Source: Comamonadaceae bacterium
Lineage (GTDB): Bacteria > Pseudomonadota > Gammaproteobacteria > Burkholderiales > Burkholderiaceae_C
DNA length: 64,000 bases
Direction of reading: 5' to 3'
NCBI GenBank assembly: GCA_947442105.1
Contig: CANEVH010000001.1
Span: 62,001-126,000, forward strand
Under the pieces are notes generated by a model that saw nothing but the letters and a program-made list of their open reading frames with translations, did not search any database and was not told the DNA's origin. Position 1 is the first letter of the stretch, and each line of letters starts with the position of its first letter. Shown here piece by piece: positions 1 to 8,461 of the stretch. The position numbers and the translations under genes are program-made.

Positions 1-66
1 TGTATTTGGTGTAATCCGGTGCGGGCAGTGAAAAAAGCGAAGAAAAAATCGTAATAATTATCAGAA

Positions 67-81
67 GCGCACTTTTTTTGC
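67..81 (+). promoter_or_regulatory. Candidate sigma-54 promoter of pilA
   Basis: GCGCAC at 67-72, five T residues, then TTGC at 78-81 resembles the -24/-12 consensus TGGCAC-N5-TTGC. The -12 GC is intact but the -24 GG reads CG. It lies about 80 bases upstream of the pilin start, a plausible place for a leader. RpoN-dependent pilA promoters are established in several proteobacteria; its use here is inferred. Confidence 0.45.
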
Positions 82-158
82 CTAGAATGTGTCGGTGCGG
101 CTTGCACAAAGGGCAAGTTCCCGCCCTAATTTTTGTTGATAACTTAATGAGGATTTTT

Positions 159-599
159 ATGAAACAGTCTATGCAAAAGGGTTTTACCCTGATCGAGCTG
201 ATGATCGTGGTTGCGATCATTGGTATTTTGGCTGCGGTGGCATTGCCGGCATACAGAGACTACACCGCACGCGCCAAGGTTTCAGAGGTCCTGTTGGCTG
301 CTAGTTCCGGGCGCGCCACGGTCGCTGAAGCTGCGGTTACTTATGCAGCAATGCCGGCCAGCAATTCAATCGGACTAACCAGCCAAGTTTCTAAATACGT
401 CGCTTCGGTTTCTTATTCCCTGTCGGGTACAATAGGAATCATTACCGCTACGGCGTCAAGTACTGGCTCAGGCCTGCCCACTGGTGCTGCTGGTAATACG
501 ATAACTTTGGCAGGTACTTACAGCGCCACTGACGGTACTGTGTCTTGGACGTGTGGCGGCACTATTTCGGCGCAGTATAGGCCGGCGAGCTGCAAATAA
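159..599 (+). CDS. pilA: Type IV major pilin (PilA family)
   Basis: Encodes a 146-residue prepilin, the structural subunit of type IV pili. The class III signal is short (MKQSMQKG) and is followed by the hallmark N-methylation helix [20 protein letters not shown], with cleavage expected between G8 and F9 and the conserved Glu at mature position 5. The globular part is rich in Ser and Thr, and a Cys pair near the C terminus (TC...SCK) fits the usual disulfide loop. The ATG at 159 was chosen because TGAGG at 148-152 is a good ribosome site; an upstream in-frame ATG at 78 would bury the signal. Base composition is lower in GC than in most of the window. The genes downstream are glycosyl-transfer genes, so this pilin is probably glycosylated. 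Confidence 0.95.
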   Translation: MKQSMQKGFTLIELMIVVAIIGILAAVALPAYRDYTARAKVSEVLLAASSGRATVAEAAVTYAAMPASNSIGLTSQVSKYVASVSYSLSGTIGIITATASSTGSGLPTGAAGNTITLAGTYSATDGTVSWTCGGTISAQYRPASCK

Positions 600-696
600 T
601 GGGTGAAGCGCAAAAAACTGTAGTTAAGCCAAACCTATTTAAAGACAAATAGAAATTGTTATAACTACTAGCCAACGCTGATTCTGTAGAGTATCC

Positions 697-728
697 AAAC
701 CCAAGTTTCATATAATTTGGGTTTTTTT
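697..728 (+). terminator. Rho-independent terminator after pilA
   Basis: AAACCCAA at 697-704 pairs perfectly with TTGGGTTT at 717-724 across a 12-base loop, and the pairing runs into a tract of T residues to 729. It separates the highly expressed pilin from the oligosaccharyltransferase gene. Confidence 0.7.
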
Positions 729-779
729 TCGCCTCGCAAAATGTACAAGTTAAAAATTTTTTCGTTTATCGAGGCAAAT

Positions 780-2492
780 GTGCGTAAGTCGTACTCACTG
801 AACCCGGTATGGGCTGTGTTGGGAGTTTGTAGTTTGGCGTTTGTCTGGCTGGCGCCAAACCATGCCTATCCTTGGCTCGCATTTTTTGGCGATGCGCTAA
901 TTGGATCAGTATTTGCGCTGGCAGTAGCTGTGATTTGGTACTACCACTCTAGGCGCCCAGAAATTTATAGAGTCAATGTACTGTCTGCGGCTTTGCTTGC
1001 AGTACCACTGCTGCAATATGCCACTGGAGGCATTTACTTTTTTGGCCATGCCTTGGTTTGTTCGCTGTATTTATGTGGGTTTCTGTTGGCACAAATAGGC
1101 GCTCAAATGGCGGAGAAAAAATACCCGGGTCGGCTTAGTGCCATTTTGTTTTCTGCTGTTTTGTTAGCAGCGATTGTTTCTGTGGGTCTTGCGTTGCACC
1201 AGTGGTTGGGATTGACCCAAAGTGCAAATGCAACTGACATTTTGGTATTGGGCTATGAAGGTGATCGACCGGTTGCCAACCTAGGCCAGGCAAACCATCT
1301 TGCGACACTGCTAGTTTGGGGAATAGTGGCAGTCGCATTTGGCGTCTGGCGTGGTGTACTGGGGCGTTGGACCGCATGGATTGCGGTCGCTTGGCTGTTG
1401 ACGGGTCTGGCGTTGACCCAGTCACGTTCTGGGCTCATCAGTCTGCTGCTGGTTTCGCTGTTCGCCGTGGTCTGGCGGCCAGTCAGTTGGCTACCCCGAA
1501 TTCGATGGTTTGTAGCAAGCCTGTTCGCGTGGTATGCCCTGTGTTTATGGGCGGCGTACGAGCTTCGAGGTTTGCTGCTTCTTGGTGCCAAGAGTTCAAT
1601 TTTGGAGCGTTCCACGGGTGCGATACGTCTAAAAATATGGGAAATCTTCCTAGATGCCAGCACACAGCATCCCTGGCTAGGCTTTGGTTTTGACCAAGCG
1701 ACCTCTGCACATGTCGCGGTGGCGGATCGCCATTCCTCCCTGGACTCCGTTGCGGCGCAAGCCCACAACCAACTACTGGACTTCGTGGTGTGGATGGGTT
1801 GGCCAATCGGCCTAACTTTTGGCGCTGCTTTGGTGATCTGGTTCTTGGTGGCTTGGCGCCGCGTGCGTGAAATACCGGACGCATTGGGGATGCTGTTTAT
1901 CAGTGTGGTGTTTGTGCACTCCCTGCTTGAGTACCCATTGGCCTATGCCTATTTTCTATTGCCGGTGGGTGCAATGATCGGTATCATGAATGTGCGATTG
2001 CAGATAGGGAAGGTGATGAAAACGGCTGGTAATACCGTCTGCGCTCTGTTGCTTGGCTTATATCTTTCTTCTATTGCGTTGTTAGGGATGACGGTTTACG
2101 ATTATGTGCGTTTGGAAGACGCGTTTCGTGATATTCGGTTTGAGCGTGCAAATATAAAGATGCACCATCCAGCTGTCGTGCCCGAGGTTCTCATACTTGA
2201 TCATGTAAAAATGCGACTAGATTTCATTCTTTATACTCCCCGTGCGAATGAGAGCGAATCAGTTATTCGCAATCTCGTAGCAGTTAACGTGTATTCACCC
2301 AGCGCGGACAGTTTATTCAAGTTGGTTACCCTGCTAGAGCTCAACGGTCATTCCGAGGAGGCCCAAACTTGGATGCGCAAGGCCCCTCGGCTACTATCAA
2401 AACCCCCGCAAGATGTTATTCCGGCTTACTGGGCGGAGCAGCAGCGTATTTTTCCGCAGCTCGCGTCGCGTGGCTGGGCAAAGGCTGAGTAA
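780..2492 (+). CDS. PglL-type O-oligosaccharyltransferase, pilin-linked
   Basis: A polytopic inner-membrane protein (about 570 residues) of the Wzy/WaaL/PglL superfamily, which transfers a lipid-linked glycan to Ser/Thr of pilin in the periplasm. The PglL-type signature is visible as ANLGQANHLATLL, followed by the Wzy_C region (TQSRSG, then HPWLGFGFDQ) and the conserved LLEYPLAYAYF near the last membrane segments, with a periplasmic/cytosolic tail after about residue 440. I prefer the GTG at 780, which has GAGG at 771-774; ATG 741 has no ribosome site, and the longer TTG at 717 lies in the terminator stem. The gene is AT-richer than the second oligosaccharyltransferase downstream. The position directly after pilA suggests that PilA is the acceptor. 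An O-antigen ligase role is possible but less likely. Confidence 0.8.
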   Translation: MRKSYSLNPVWAVLGVCSLAFVWLAPNHAYPWLAFFGDALIGSVFALAVAVIWYYHSRRPEIYRVNVLSAALLAVPLLQYATGGIYFFGHALVCSLYLCGFLLAQIGAQMAEKKYPGRLSAILFSAVLLAAIVSVGLALHQWLGLTQSANATDILVLGYEGDRPVANLGQANHLATLLVWGIVAVAFGVWRGVLGRWTAWIAVAWLLTGLALTQSRSGLISLLLVSLFAVVWRPVSWLPRIRWFVASLFAWYALCLWAAYELRGLLLLGAKSSILERSTGAIRLKIWEIFLDASTQHPWLGFGFDQATSAHVAVADRHSSLDSVAAQAHNQLLDFVVWMGWPIGLTFGAALVIWFLVAWRRVREIPDALGMLFISVVFVHSLLEYPLAYAYFLLPVGAMIGIMNVRLQIGKVMKTAGNTVCALLLGLYLSSIALLGMTVYDYVRLEDAFRDIRFERANIKMHHPAVVPEVLILDHVKMRLDFILYTPRANESESVIRNLVAVNVYSPSADSLFKLVTLLELNGHSEEAQTWMRKAPRLLSKPPQDVIPAYWAEQQRIFPQLASRGWAKAE

Positions 2493-2530
2493 TAATACCG
2501 GCGGACTTCATACATGGTATTGATAGCGCA

Positions 2531-3295
2531 ATGATTACAGTGCGAATTCACCCAAAACTCATGGCCGCTGGCGTGCATTTGGCATGCAGCGGAGTATTGG
2601 CAGCGATGGCCGCAGTGATGGTCTTTCATGTTTGGTACCCATCTCCATACGGCCAGATGTCCGGTGCAACGGACTTGTTTTTGATTATGGTGGGGGTAGA
2701 CATTGCCCTGGGGCCGTTGGCGACGTTCGTTGTCTTCAATGCTGAGAAGCCGCGCACCAAGCTCTTGATCGACTTGCTGGTCGTCGCGGCGCTGCAACTG
2801 GCGGCCCTTGGGTATGGCATGTGGACCGTGTTCGTGGCGCGGCCCGTGCATCTGGTGTTTGAGTACGACCGCATGCGGGTAGTGCATGCTGTGGAAATAC
2901 CTGCGGTGTTTCTCGACCGCGTGCCCGCCGGTATTGATCCTTTGCCGATATGGGGCCCTACTTTGCTTGCCTTGCGCCCTTTCAAAAACAACGCGGAACA
3001 AACCAACGCCACCTTGGATGCACTGGCCGGGATTGAGCTTTCTATCCGCCCGGAGCTGTGGCAGTCCTACGACCGGGCGGTGCCCGAAGTGCTTAAGTCC
3101 GCCAAACCGCTGGCGTCGTTGATGGCGAAAAATCCGGCCTTTGCCATACCGGTTCGCCAAGCGTTGGCAGATTTGCGGCGCAGCGCCGATGACACAGTGT
3201 ATTTGCCACTGGTGAGCCGTACCAACTTTGGTACTGCACTGCTTGACGCGAAAACGGCGCAACCCTTGGCGCTGCTAGCGTTAGATTCATTTTGA
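2531..3295 (+). CDS. TfpX/TfpZ family type IV pilin accessory protein
   Basis: A 254-residue protein with about three N-terminal membrane helices (residues 10-30, 45-70, 78-100) and a soluble C-terminal domain. The segment GVDIALGPLATFVVF is characteristic of the TfpX/TfpY/TfpZ accessory proteins, which in Pseudomonas sit next to pilA and modulate pilin extension and retraction. It lies 38 bases after one oligosaccharyltransferase and before a second, so the whole region reads as a pilin maturation cassette. No clear ribosome site precedes ATG 2531. Its exact role in this organism is inferred from family and position. Confidence 0.75.
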   Translation: MITVRIHPKLMAAGVHLACSGVLAAMAAVMVFHVWYPSPYGQMSGATDLFLIMVGVDIALGPLATFVVFNAEKPRTKLLIDLLVVAALQLAALGYGMWTVFVARPVHLVFEYDRMRVVHAVEIPAVFLDRVPAGIDPLPIWGPTLLALRPFKNNAEQTNATLDALAGIELSIRPELWQSYDRAVPEVLKSAKPLASLMAKNPAFAIPVRQALADLRRSADDTVYLPLVSRTNFGTALLDAKTAQPLALLALDSF

Positions 3296-3636
3296 ATGTG
3301 CCCGCTGCGGCGTGCGCATTAGCCTGGCAAATCAGCCGAAAGGCCCTGCTTCACAATTCGGGCGTATTTGTCCTCACCCGGGCATGCGGGCTTGAAAAGC
3401 GCGCTCCATCACCGGAATCAACCCTGAGCGGATGAGCTCCGTTCTGTTGCACTTCACACGGCGGTGCTCTTAGTGGCGTGGGACCCCCAACGAAATGTCA
3501 ATGCGATTTCTCCGGGTGTCGCTGACGGTACCGATTGAAGAAAGTCAATGCGCATTTTCCTTCATGCCCGCCGCGATATCCCAGACAGCTCGCTTAGGCT
3601 GGCTTGTTGCAACAATCGCTGGAAAATAATCGCTAG
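3296..3636. other. Gene-free 341-base gap with short repeats
   Basis: No coding region is supported here. GTCAATGCG occurs twice in direct orientation (3497-3505 and 3544-3552), each followed by a similar T-rich segment, and a perfect 12-base palindrome TTGTTGCAACAA lies at 3604-3615, about 20 bases before the next start codon. These could be operator sites for the downstream gene, but nothing in the sequence identifies the regulator. Confidence 0.4.
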
Positions 3637-5301
3637 ATGAACAATCTACCTGCGCATCCAAAAGCTAGCCTTTCAAGCTGGCTAGCCTTCTTGGCCCCGC
3701 TGCCCCTGCTGACACTCCCCTGGCTCAACCCCTTCACCAGCGGCCCCAATGCTTCGGTGCTGCCCTTTTTGTTCACTTGGGCTTGCGCCAGCGCGGCGCT
3801 GCTGTGGTGGTGCGCGGTGCCGCAAAGCGATGCGCAGCGGGTGCGGACCGTGGCAGCGGCTTGGCTGGTGGCGGCGATTGTGAGCGCGGTGCTGGGTGTG
3901 TTGCAGTATTTCGACGCTAGCCACGACTGGGTGCCTTGGGTGAACCAGCCGGGGCTGGGGCAGGCCTATGGCAATTTGCGCCAGCGCAACCAGTTTGCCA
4001 CGCTGTGCAGCATCGGCCTGTGCGCGCTGTTTTGGTGGGCGCACTGCCTGGCACCTTCGGCGCCAAGCCGTGCCACGGCCTGGTGGGGCCGCGCGGTGCT
4101 GGTGGCGGCGGCCTTGTTGGGGGCCGCCTTGGCGGTGTCGGGGTCGCGCACCGGTTTGCTGCAACTGGTGGGCTTGGTCTTGTTGCTGGCCTGGTGGGCG
4201 CGTGGCAGCGGCGCCGCGGCGGTGCATGTGCCATCGACTTCGCCCGTGCCTATGCTCGTCCCCGTGCCGCTGCGCGGGCTGCGCCTGCAGCGCTGGGTTG
4301 CGCCTACCGCGCTTGTGGCGTATTTGCTGGCCGCGTTGCTGCTGCCGCGCCTGGCGGGTGTGGACGCCTGGGTGTTTGACCGCCTGAACGAGAGCAGCGC
4401 CCAGTGCCAAAGTCGCCTGAACCTGTGGCGCAACGTGCTCTACCTGATTGCGCAAAAGCCGTTGTGGGGCTGGGGCTGGGGCGAGCTGGACTATGCGCAC
4501 TTCATCACCCTGTACGACGCGCCTTGGGCGGGGCTGCGCTTTTGCGAGATTTTGGACAACGCGCATAACCTGCCGCTGCACCTGGCGGTAGAGCTGGGCC
4601 TGCCGGTGGCGCTGTTTTTGTGTGCGGCACTGGTGGGCTGGCTGTGGCGCCAAGCACCGTGGCGCGAGGCAGTGCTTGAGCGCCAGCTGGCATGGGCGGT
4701 GCTGGCCGTGGTGGGCGTACACAGTCTGCTGGAGTACCCGCTGTGGTACGGGCAGTTTCAGGTAGCGGCGCTGCTGGCCGTTTGGTTGCTGCGCAGCTTT
4801 CCCGGCGCTTGTGCAGGGGGTGCGGCGGGGGGGACTGCGCTAACTCTCATGAGGGCCCGCCGCAGCCCCAATCAAGAAAGTTCTCCTACGTTGAATGTCG
4901 CGCGCTGGGGCTGGCCCGCAGCGTTGGCGGGCGTGGCTATTGCCCTGGCCTGCGCAGGCGCGCTCTGGAGCTATTGGCAGGTAAGCCAACCCTACCTAGC
5001 TCCGGAGCAGCGCGCGCCGCAGTTTCGCCAGCAAAGCTGGACCCAGTTGCACGAAATCTGGTTCTTCAGCGACCAGGTGGACTTTGCCGAACTGGCAGTA
5101 ACGCCGGTGACGCCCCAGACCGCTCCGCGCCTGTTTGCGCTGGGTGAAGACTTGCTGCATTTCTCGCCCGAGCCTCTGGTTGTGCAAAAGCTGCTTCAAA
5201 GCGCGCACGTCTTGGGCAAAGACGCCGGGGTGGACTTCTATACCCGCCGGTTCAAGGCGGCGTTCCCGGATGACTATGCCGAGTGGGCCAAGGAGCGTTA
5301 A
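3637..5301 (+). CDS. Second PglL-type O-oligosaccharyltransferase (Wzy_C family)
   Basis: A 554-residue polytopic membrane protein of the same superfamily as the gene at 780, with the clearest PglL signature of the two: YGNLRQRNQFATL near residue 110, SGSRTGLLQL near 170, KPLWGWGWGELDYAH near 275 and SLLEYPLWYGQFQ near 365. These match the PglL_A and Wzy_C regions of bacterial protein O-glycosylation ligases. A final membrane helix near residue 430 precedes a soluble tail. It would transfer a lipid-linked oligosaccharide to protein in the periplasm. It is much richer in GC than the first copy, so the two are not a recent duplication. ATG 3637 is the only reasonable start, though the ribosome site is weak. 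Confidence 0.85.
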   Translation: MNNLPAHPKASLSSWLAFLAPLPLLTLPWLNPFTSGPNASVLPFLFTWACASAALLWWCAVPQSDAQRVRTVAAAWLVAAIVSAVLGVLQYFDASHDWVPWVNQPGLGQAYGNLRQRNQFATLCSIGLCALFWWAHCLAPSAPSRATAWWGRAVLVAAALLGAALAVSGSRTGLLQLVGLVLLLAWWARGSGAAAVHVPSTSPVPMLVPVPLRGLRLQRWVAPTALVAYLLAALLLPRLAGVDAWVFDRLNESSAQCQSRLNLWRNVLYLIAQKPLWGWGWGELDYAHFITLYDAPWAGLRFCEILDNAHNLPLHLAVELGLPVALFLCAALVGWLWRQAPWREAVLERQLAWAVLAVVGVHSLLEYPLWYGQFQVAALLAVWLLRSFPGACAGGAAGGTALTLMRARRSPNQESSPTLNVARWGWPAALAGVAIALACAGALWSYWQVSQPYLAPEQRAPQFRQQSWTQLHEIWFFSDQVDFAELAVTPVTPQTAPRLFALGEDLLHFSPEPLVVQKLLQSAHVLGKDAGVDFYTRRFKAAFPDDYAEWAKER

Positions 5302-5311
5302 CGAACATAAA

Positions 5312-5326
5312 GGCGCCATAAGCGCC
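5312..5326. terminator. Weak hairpin between convergent genes
   Basis: GGCGC at 5312-5316 pairs with GCGCC at 5322-5326, ten bases after a stop codon and just before the stop of the convergent gene. There is no strong T tract, so the assignment is tentative. Confidence 0.3.
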
Positions 5327-5334
5327 GTTGCGCT

Positions 5335-5592
5335 TTAGCCCGGCAAGTGGCCCTCTTCAAGCGCTTCGCGCCGGCATGCAAAAGTGGGACTGCCGGTGGT
5401 TTGGTACAAATAGTGCCCTTTGGCGTAAAAGCGGCGCGTCGTCAGGTCAACCCGCAGCACCACGTCGTTGGGGCAGTACTTCTTGGCCTGCTCTTCGGTT
5501 TTGAAATGGCCAGCAGGCGCATAAGCATGCGCAGCGGTAGCCAAGAGTACGGTGGCGGACAGGGCGCATCGCCAGGGTGATGCATTCCACAC
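5335..5592 (-). CDS. Small secreted protein of unknown function
   Basis: An 85-residue protein with an N-terminal signal peptide (hydrophobic stretch ALSATVLLATAAHA, likely cleaved after AHA). The mature part is about 62 residues and contains two Cys residues (KYCPND and FACRRE) that could form a disulfide in the periplasm, plus the segment VVLRVDLTTRRFYAKGHYLY. I do not recognise a characterised family. It lies 59 bases downstream of moaC on the same strand, separated by a palindromic repeat, so co-transcription is uncertain. The clean signal peptide and lack of competing frames support it as real. Confidence 0.7.
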   Translation of the reverse strand: MWNASPWRCALSATVLLATAAHAYAPAGHFKTEEQAKKYCPNDVVLRVDLTTRRFYAKGHYLYQTTGSPTFACRREALEEGHLPG

Positions 5593-5605
5593 GGTGGCCC
5601 CTCAT

Positions 5606-5640
5606 TTTCATGAAGGTGCGCAGCATCGCTCATCATGAAA
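5606..5640. repeat. Dispersed palindromic repeat, copy 1
   Basis: TTTCATGA (5606-5613) and TCATGAAA (5633-5640) form a perfect inverted repeat around GGTGCGCAGC. The flank CTTCCACGTTAAAG after it resembles the flank of the copy near 63790. It lies between moaC and the small secreted protein gene. Confidence 0.7.
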
Positions 5641-5651
5641 GCTCTTCCACG

Positions 5652-6143
5652 TTAAAGCGCGTTCACAAAACTGCCGCTCTTGCCCCCGTGCTTTTCGCGC
5701 AGGGTAATGCCGTGCATGGCCATGCCCCGGTCTACCGCCTTGCACATGTCGTAGATGGTTAAGAGGCCGATTTGTACTGCGGTCAGCGCCTCCATCTCTA
5801 CGCCCGTGGGGCCCACAGTCTCCGCAGCGGCGGTGCAGTGCACGCCGTCAAAGCCGTCGGCCGCATGGTGGGCTATGGCAAATTCCACCGCCACGCGGGT
5901 CAGCGCCAGCGGGTGGCACAAGGGAATGAGTTCGCTGGTTTTTTTTGCCGCCATGATGGCCGCAATGCGCGCCACGCCCAGTACATCGCCTTTTTTGGCG
6001 CTGCCGCCCTCAATCAGCGCGCGGGTGCTGGCCAGCATTTCGATGCGGCCGGTGGCAATGGCAATGCGCTTGGTGCTGGCCTTGTCGGCCACGTCCACCA
6101 TATGGGCCAGGCCTTGGGTGTCGAAGTGGGTGAGTTGTGTCAT
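5652..6143 (-). CDS. moaC: Cyclic pyranopterin monophosphate synthase MoaC
   Basis: A 163-residue cytosolic enzyme of molybdenum cofactor synthesis that converts the MoaA product (3',8-cyclo-7,8-dihydro-GTP) to cyclic pyranopterin monophosphate. The family blocks are all present: [43 protein letters not shown] and the MCKAVDRGM segment carrying the catalytic Asp, with the downstream KSG motif at the C terminus. Length matches the family (about 160). No other moco gene is adjacent. It is divergent from the M48 protease gene, with a 209-base gap holding both promoters. Confidence 0.96.
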   Translation of the reverse strand: MTQLTHFDTQGLAHMVDVADKASTKRIAIATGRIEMLASTRALIEGGSAKKGDVLGVARIAAIMAAKKTSELIPLCHPLALTRVAVEFAIAHHAADGFDGVHCTAAAETVGPTGVEMEALTAVQIGLLTIYDMCKAVDRGMAMHGITLREKHGGKSGSFVNAL

Positions 6144-6352
6144 GGGCAGCGGGGCAGGGGTTTGGGCACACGGCGCACGCCCAGCCGCGTGCGTTTACAG
6201 GGCCGCATCATACGGCGCAGGCCTTGGCTGGCAAGGCGCCGCCAGTGTGCCAAGTCAGCGAGCGGCCCACAGCGCGGCGTGTTGGGAAAAAGCGCCGCGT
6301 ATATCCAAACCTCATTTACCCAGACTTCACGGTTCGCGTGCATCATCGCGGC

Positions 6353-8062
6353 ATGACAAAAAAGGACAACTGCTTGAGGGCAAGTGCGCCAGCGCTGGCG
6401 CAAAAAGCTTCGCAGGGCGCTGCGAACGGCCGCGCGAGACGCTTTCTGCCCTTGTGGCTGGCTTTGGCCCTGGCCTGGCCCGCTAGCTGGGTGCAGGCGC
6501 AAACCCAAGGGACGGCCGACACCGCGCCTGGCAACGCCTTGCCGCACCTGGGTGACGGCACCGAAATGTCACCTGCTGCCGAGCGGCGCTTGGGTGACAG
6601 CATTGCCCGCAGCCTGTACCGCGACCCCGACTATGTGGACGACCCGGTCACCATGGAGTATCTGCAAAGCATTTGGCAGCCTCTGCTGGCGGCGTCCCAG
6701 GCGCGCGGCGAGATGCCGCCGGATCTGTATGACACCTTTGCCTGGGAGGTGTTGCTAGGGCGCGACCGCTCGGTCAATGCCTTTGCGCTGCCCGGGGGCT
6801 ACTTTGGCGTGCAGCTGGGGCTGGTGGGCATGGTCAGCACGCGTGACGAGCTGGCCTCGGTGCTCGCGCACGAGCTCAGCCACGTCACCCAGCGTCACAT
6901 TGCGCGCAATATGGCGCAGCAAAGCGCCCAGGCGCCGTGGATGATGGGCGCCATGATTTTGGGCATCTTGGCCGCTAGCAAGAGCCCCAGCAACGGCCAG
7001 GGTGCCAACGCCTTGATCGTGGGCGGGCAGGCGGCGGCGGTGCAAAGCCAGCTCAACTTTTCGCGCGACATGGAGCGCGAGGCCGACCGCGTCGGCTTTG
7101 GCGTGATGACGCAGGCGGGGTTTGCGCCCCAGGGCTTTGTGGGCATGTTCGAAAAGCTGCAACAGGCCAACCGGCTCAATGACAGCGGCAGCTTTCCCTA
7201 TCTGCGCACCCACCCGCTCACCACCGAGCGCATCTCGGACATGCAAAACCGCATGGGCGCGCTGACGGCGGCACCCGTGGCAGGTGCGGCACCGGTGGCA
7301 CCTGCGCAATTGCCGCCGTTCAAAGCAGCAGGTTTGCAGGCGCCGCCTGACTTTGAACCCCTGCTGGTGGCGGCGCGCGCACGGGTGCTCTCCAACGGCG
7401 GCGTGGACGCCTTGCGCCTGTGGCAAGCCGAGGTGCAGCCCGCCACCCTGGCCGGCAAAGCACCGGGTCAGCAGGCGGCGTCTTTGTATGGTGCTGCGCT
7501 GGCGGCCACGAAGTTACAAGACCACGCCAGCGCCCAGGCGCTTTGCCAGCAATTGCAGCAACTGCTAGCCCGCCAGGGTGCCGATGGCCGCTTAGCGCGG
7601 CTCTTGGAGGCGGAGCAGGCGCTGGCACAAGACAAGGGCGCGCGCGCCGTGGCCTTGCTCTCGGGCACGCCGACCGGCTCGGGGTCTGCGATGGGCCGTG
7701 CAGAGCTGATGCTGCTGGCGCAGGCGCAGATTCAGGCCGACCAGCCCCAAGGTCTGGCGCAAGCCATAGAACGTTTACGCGACTGGGTGGCCGTGCACCC
7801 GCGCGATACCCAGGCTTGGCGATTGCTGGCGCGCGCTTACGAGGTGCAGGGCCGCAACGTGGCCGCAGTGCGCGCCCAAGCCCAGGCCGATGGGCTGGAG
7901 CAGGACTGGAGCGCCGCGCTGTCGCGCCTGCGCGCCGCCCAAGACCTGGTGCGCGCAGGCCAGTGGGGCGCCATGGGGCCAGACCACCTGGAGGCGGCTA
8001 TCGTGGACACCCGCGCGCGCGAATTGACCCAGCTACTGCGGGAACAAGCGGTCCAGCGCTGA
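6353..8062 (+). CDS. Periplasmic M48 metalloprotease with TPR-like tail (BepA-like)
   Basis: A 569-residue protein: signal peptide (residues about 30-50, ending ASWVQAQ), M48 zinc protease domain with HELSH at about residue 173 and the third zinc ligand in DMEREADR about 65 residues later, then a C-terminal region of helical repeats rich in Ala, Leu and Gln. This architecture matches BepA/YfgC, which degrades or chaperones stalled outer-membrane proteins such as LptD in the periplasm. ATG 6353 is used because it gives a proper signal peptide; the frame is open upstream to 6137, but that part overlaps the moaC promoter side. It overlaps the convergent gene at its 3' end by 30 bases. Confidence 0.88.
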   Translation: MTKKDNCLRASAPALAQKASQGAANGRARRFLPLWLALALAWPASWVQAQTQGTADTAPGNALPHLGDGTEMSPAAERRLGDSIARSLYRDPDYVDDPVTMEYLQSIWQPLLAASQARGEMPPDLYDTFAWEVLLGRDRSVNAFALPGGYFGVQLGLVGMVSTRDELASVLAHELSHVTQRHIARNMAQQSAQAPWMMGAMILGILAASKSPSNGQGANALIVGGQAAAVQSQLNFSRDMEREADRVGFGVMTQAGFAPQGFVGMFEKLQQANRLNDSGSFPYLRTHPLTTERISDMQNRMGALTAAPVAGAAPVAPAQLPPFKAAGLQAPPDFEPLLVAARARVLSNGGVDALRLWQAEVQPATLAGKAPGQQAASLYGAALAATKLQDHASAQALCQQLQQLLARQGADGRLARLLEAEQALAQDKGARAVALLSGTPTGSGSAMGRAELMLLAQAQIQADQPQGLAQAIERLRDWVAVHPRDTQAWRLLARAYEVQGRNVAAVRAQAQADGLEQDWSAALSRLRAAQDLVRAGQWGAMGPDHLEAAIVDTRARELTQLLREQAVQR

Positions 8063-8383
8063 GTTGACCACCAGCCCGATCAGGGTGTACAGCAGCGAAC
8101 CCAGCAAGGCCGCGCCAAAACCGTCCACATTAAAGCCCTCAAGCACGCCCGATGCGGCCCAAAACATCAGCGCGTTGATGACAAACAGAAACAGGCCCAG
8201 CGAGATCACCGTCACCGGAAAGGTCAGCACCACCAAGAAGGGGCGCAAAAACACATTGAACAAACCCACCACCAGCGCGGCCAGCATGGCGGCGCCAAAG
8301 CTGCTGACCTGCACGCCGCTGTACAGGTGGGCGATGGCCAAGAGGGCGACCGCGTTGAGCAGCCATTTGCTGAGAATTTTCAT
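8033..8383 (-). CDS. Phage holin 4_2 family (YvlD-like) membrane protein
   Basis: A 116-residue protein with four membrane helices filling nearly its whole length, including GLFNVFLRPFLVVLTFPVT and LGLFLFVINALMFW, which are the typical conserved blocks of the YvlD/phage_holin_4_2 family. Despite the family name, chromosomal members are not proven holins and their role is unknown. Start MKILSKWLLN is preferred over a longer in-frame start at 8452, which adds a Cys/Gly-rich, non-conserved leader. The last 30 bases overlap the convergent protease gene. Confidence 0.8.
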   Translation of the reverse strand: MKILSKWLLNAVALLAIAHLYSGVQVSSFGAAMLAALVVGLFNVFLRPFLVVLTFPVTVISLGLFLFVINALMFWAASGVLEGFNVDGFGAALLGSLLYTLIGLVVNSALDRLFPQ

Positions 8384-8461
8384 AGGCCACGAGCATAGCG
8401 CGCGCTCCGCGTGGCCTTGCAGGGCTTTGCACGCGCCGCCAGGCGCGTACATTGACGCAGA

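Noticed and set aside
94-105. A second sigma-54-like GG...GC pair before pilA
   Set aside because: The spacing between GG (94-95) and GC (104-105) is 8 bases rather than the required 10.
3682-4722. 346-codon minus-strand frame opposite the second oligosaccharyltransferase
   Set aside because: It is a high-GC shadow frame, rich in Arg, Gln, His and Pro with no motif, whereas the plus frame has clear family signatures.
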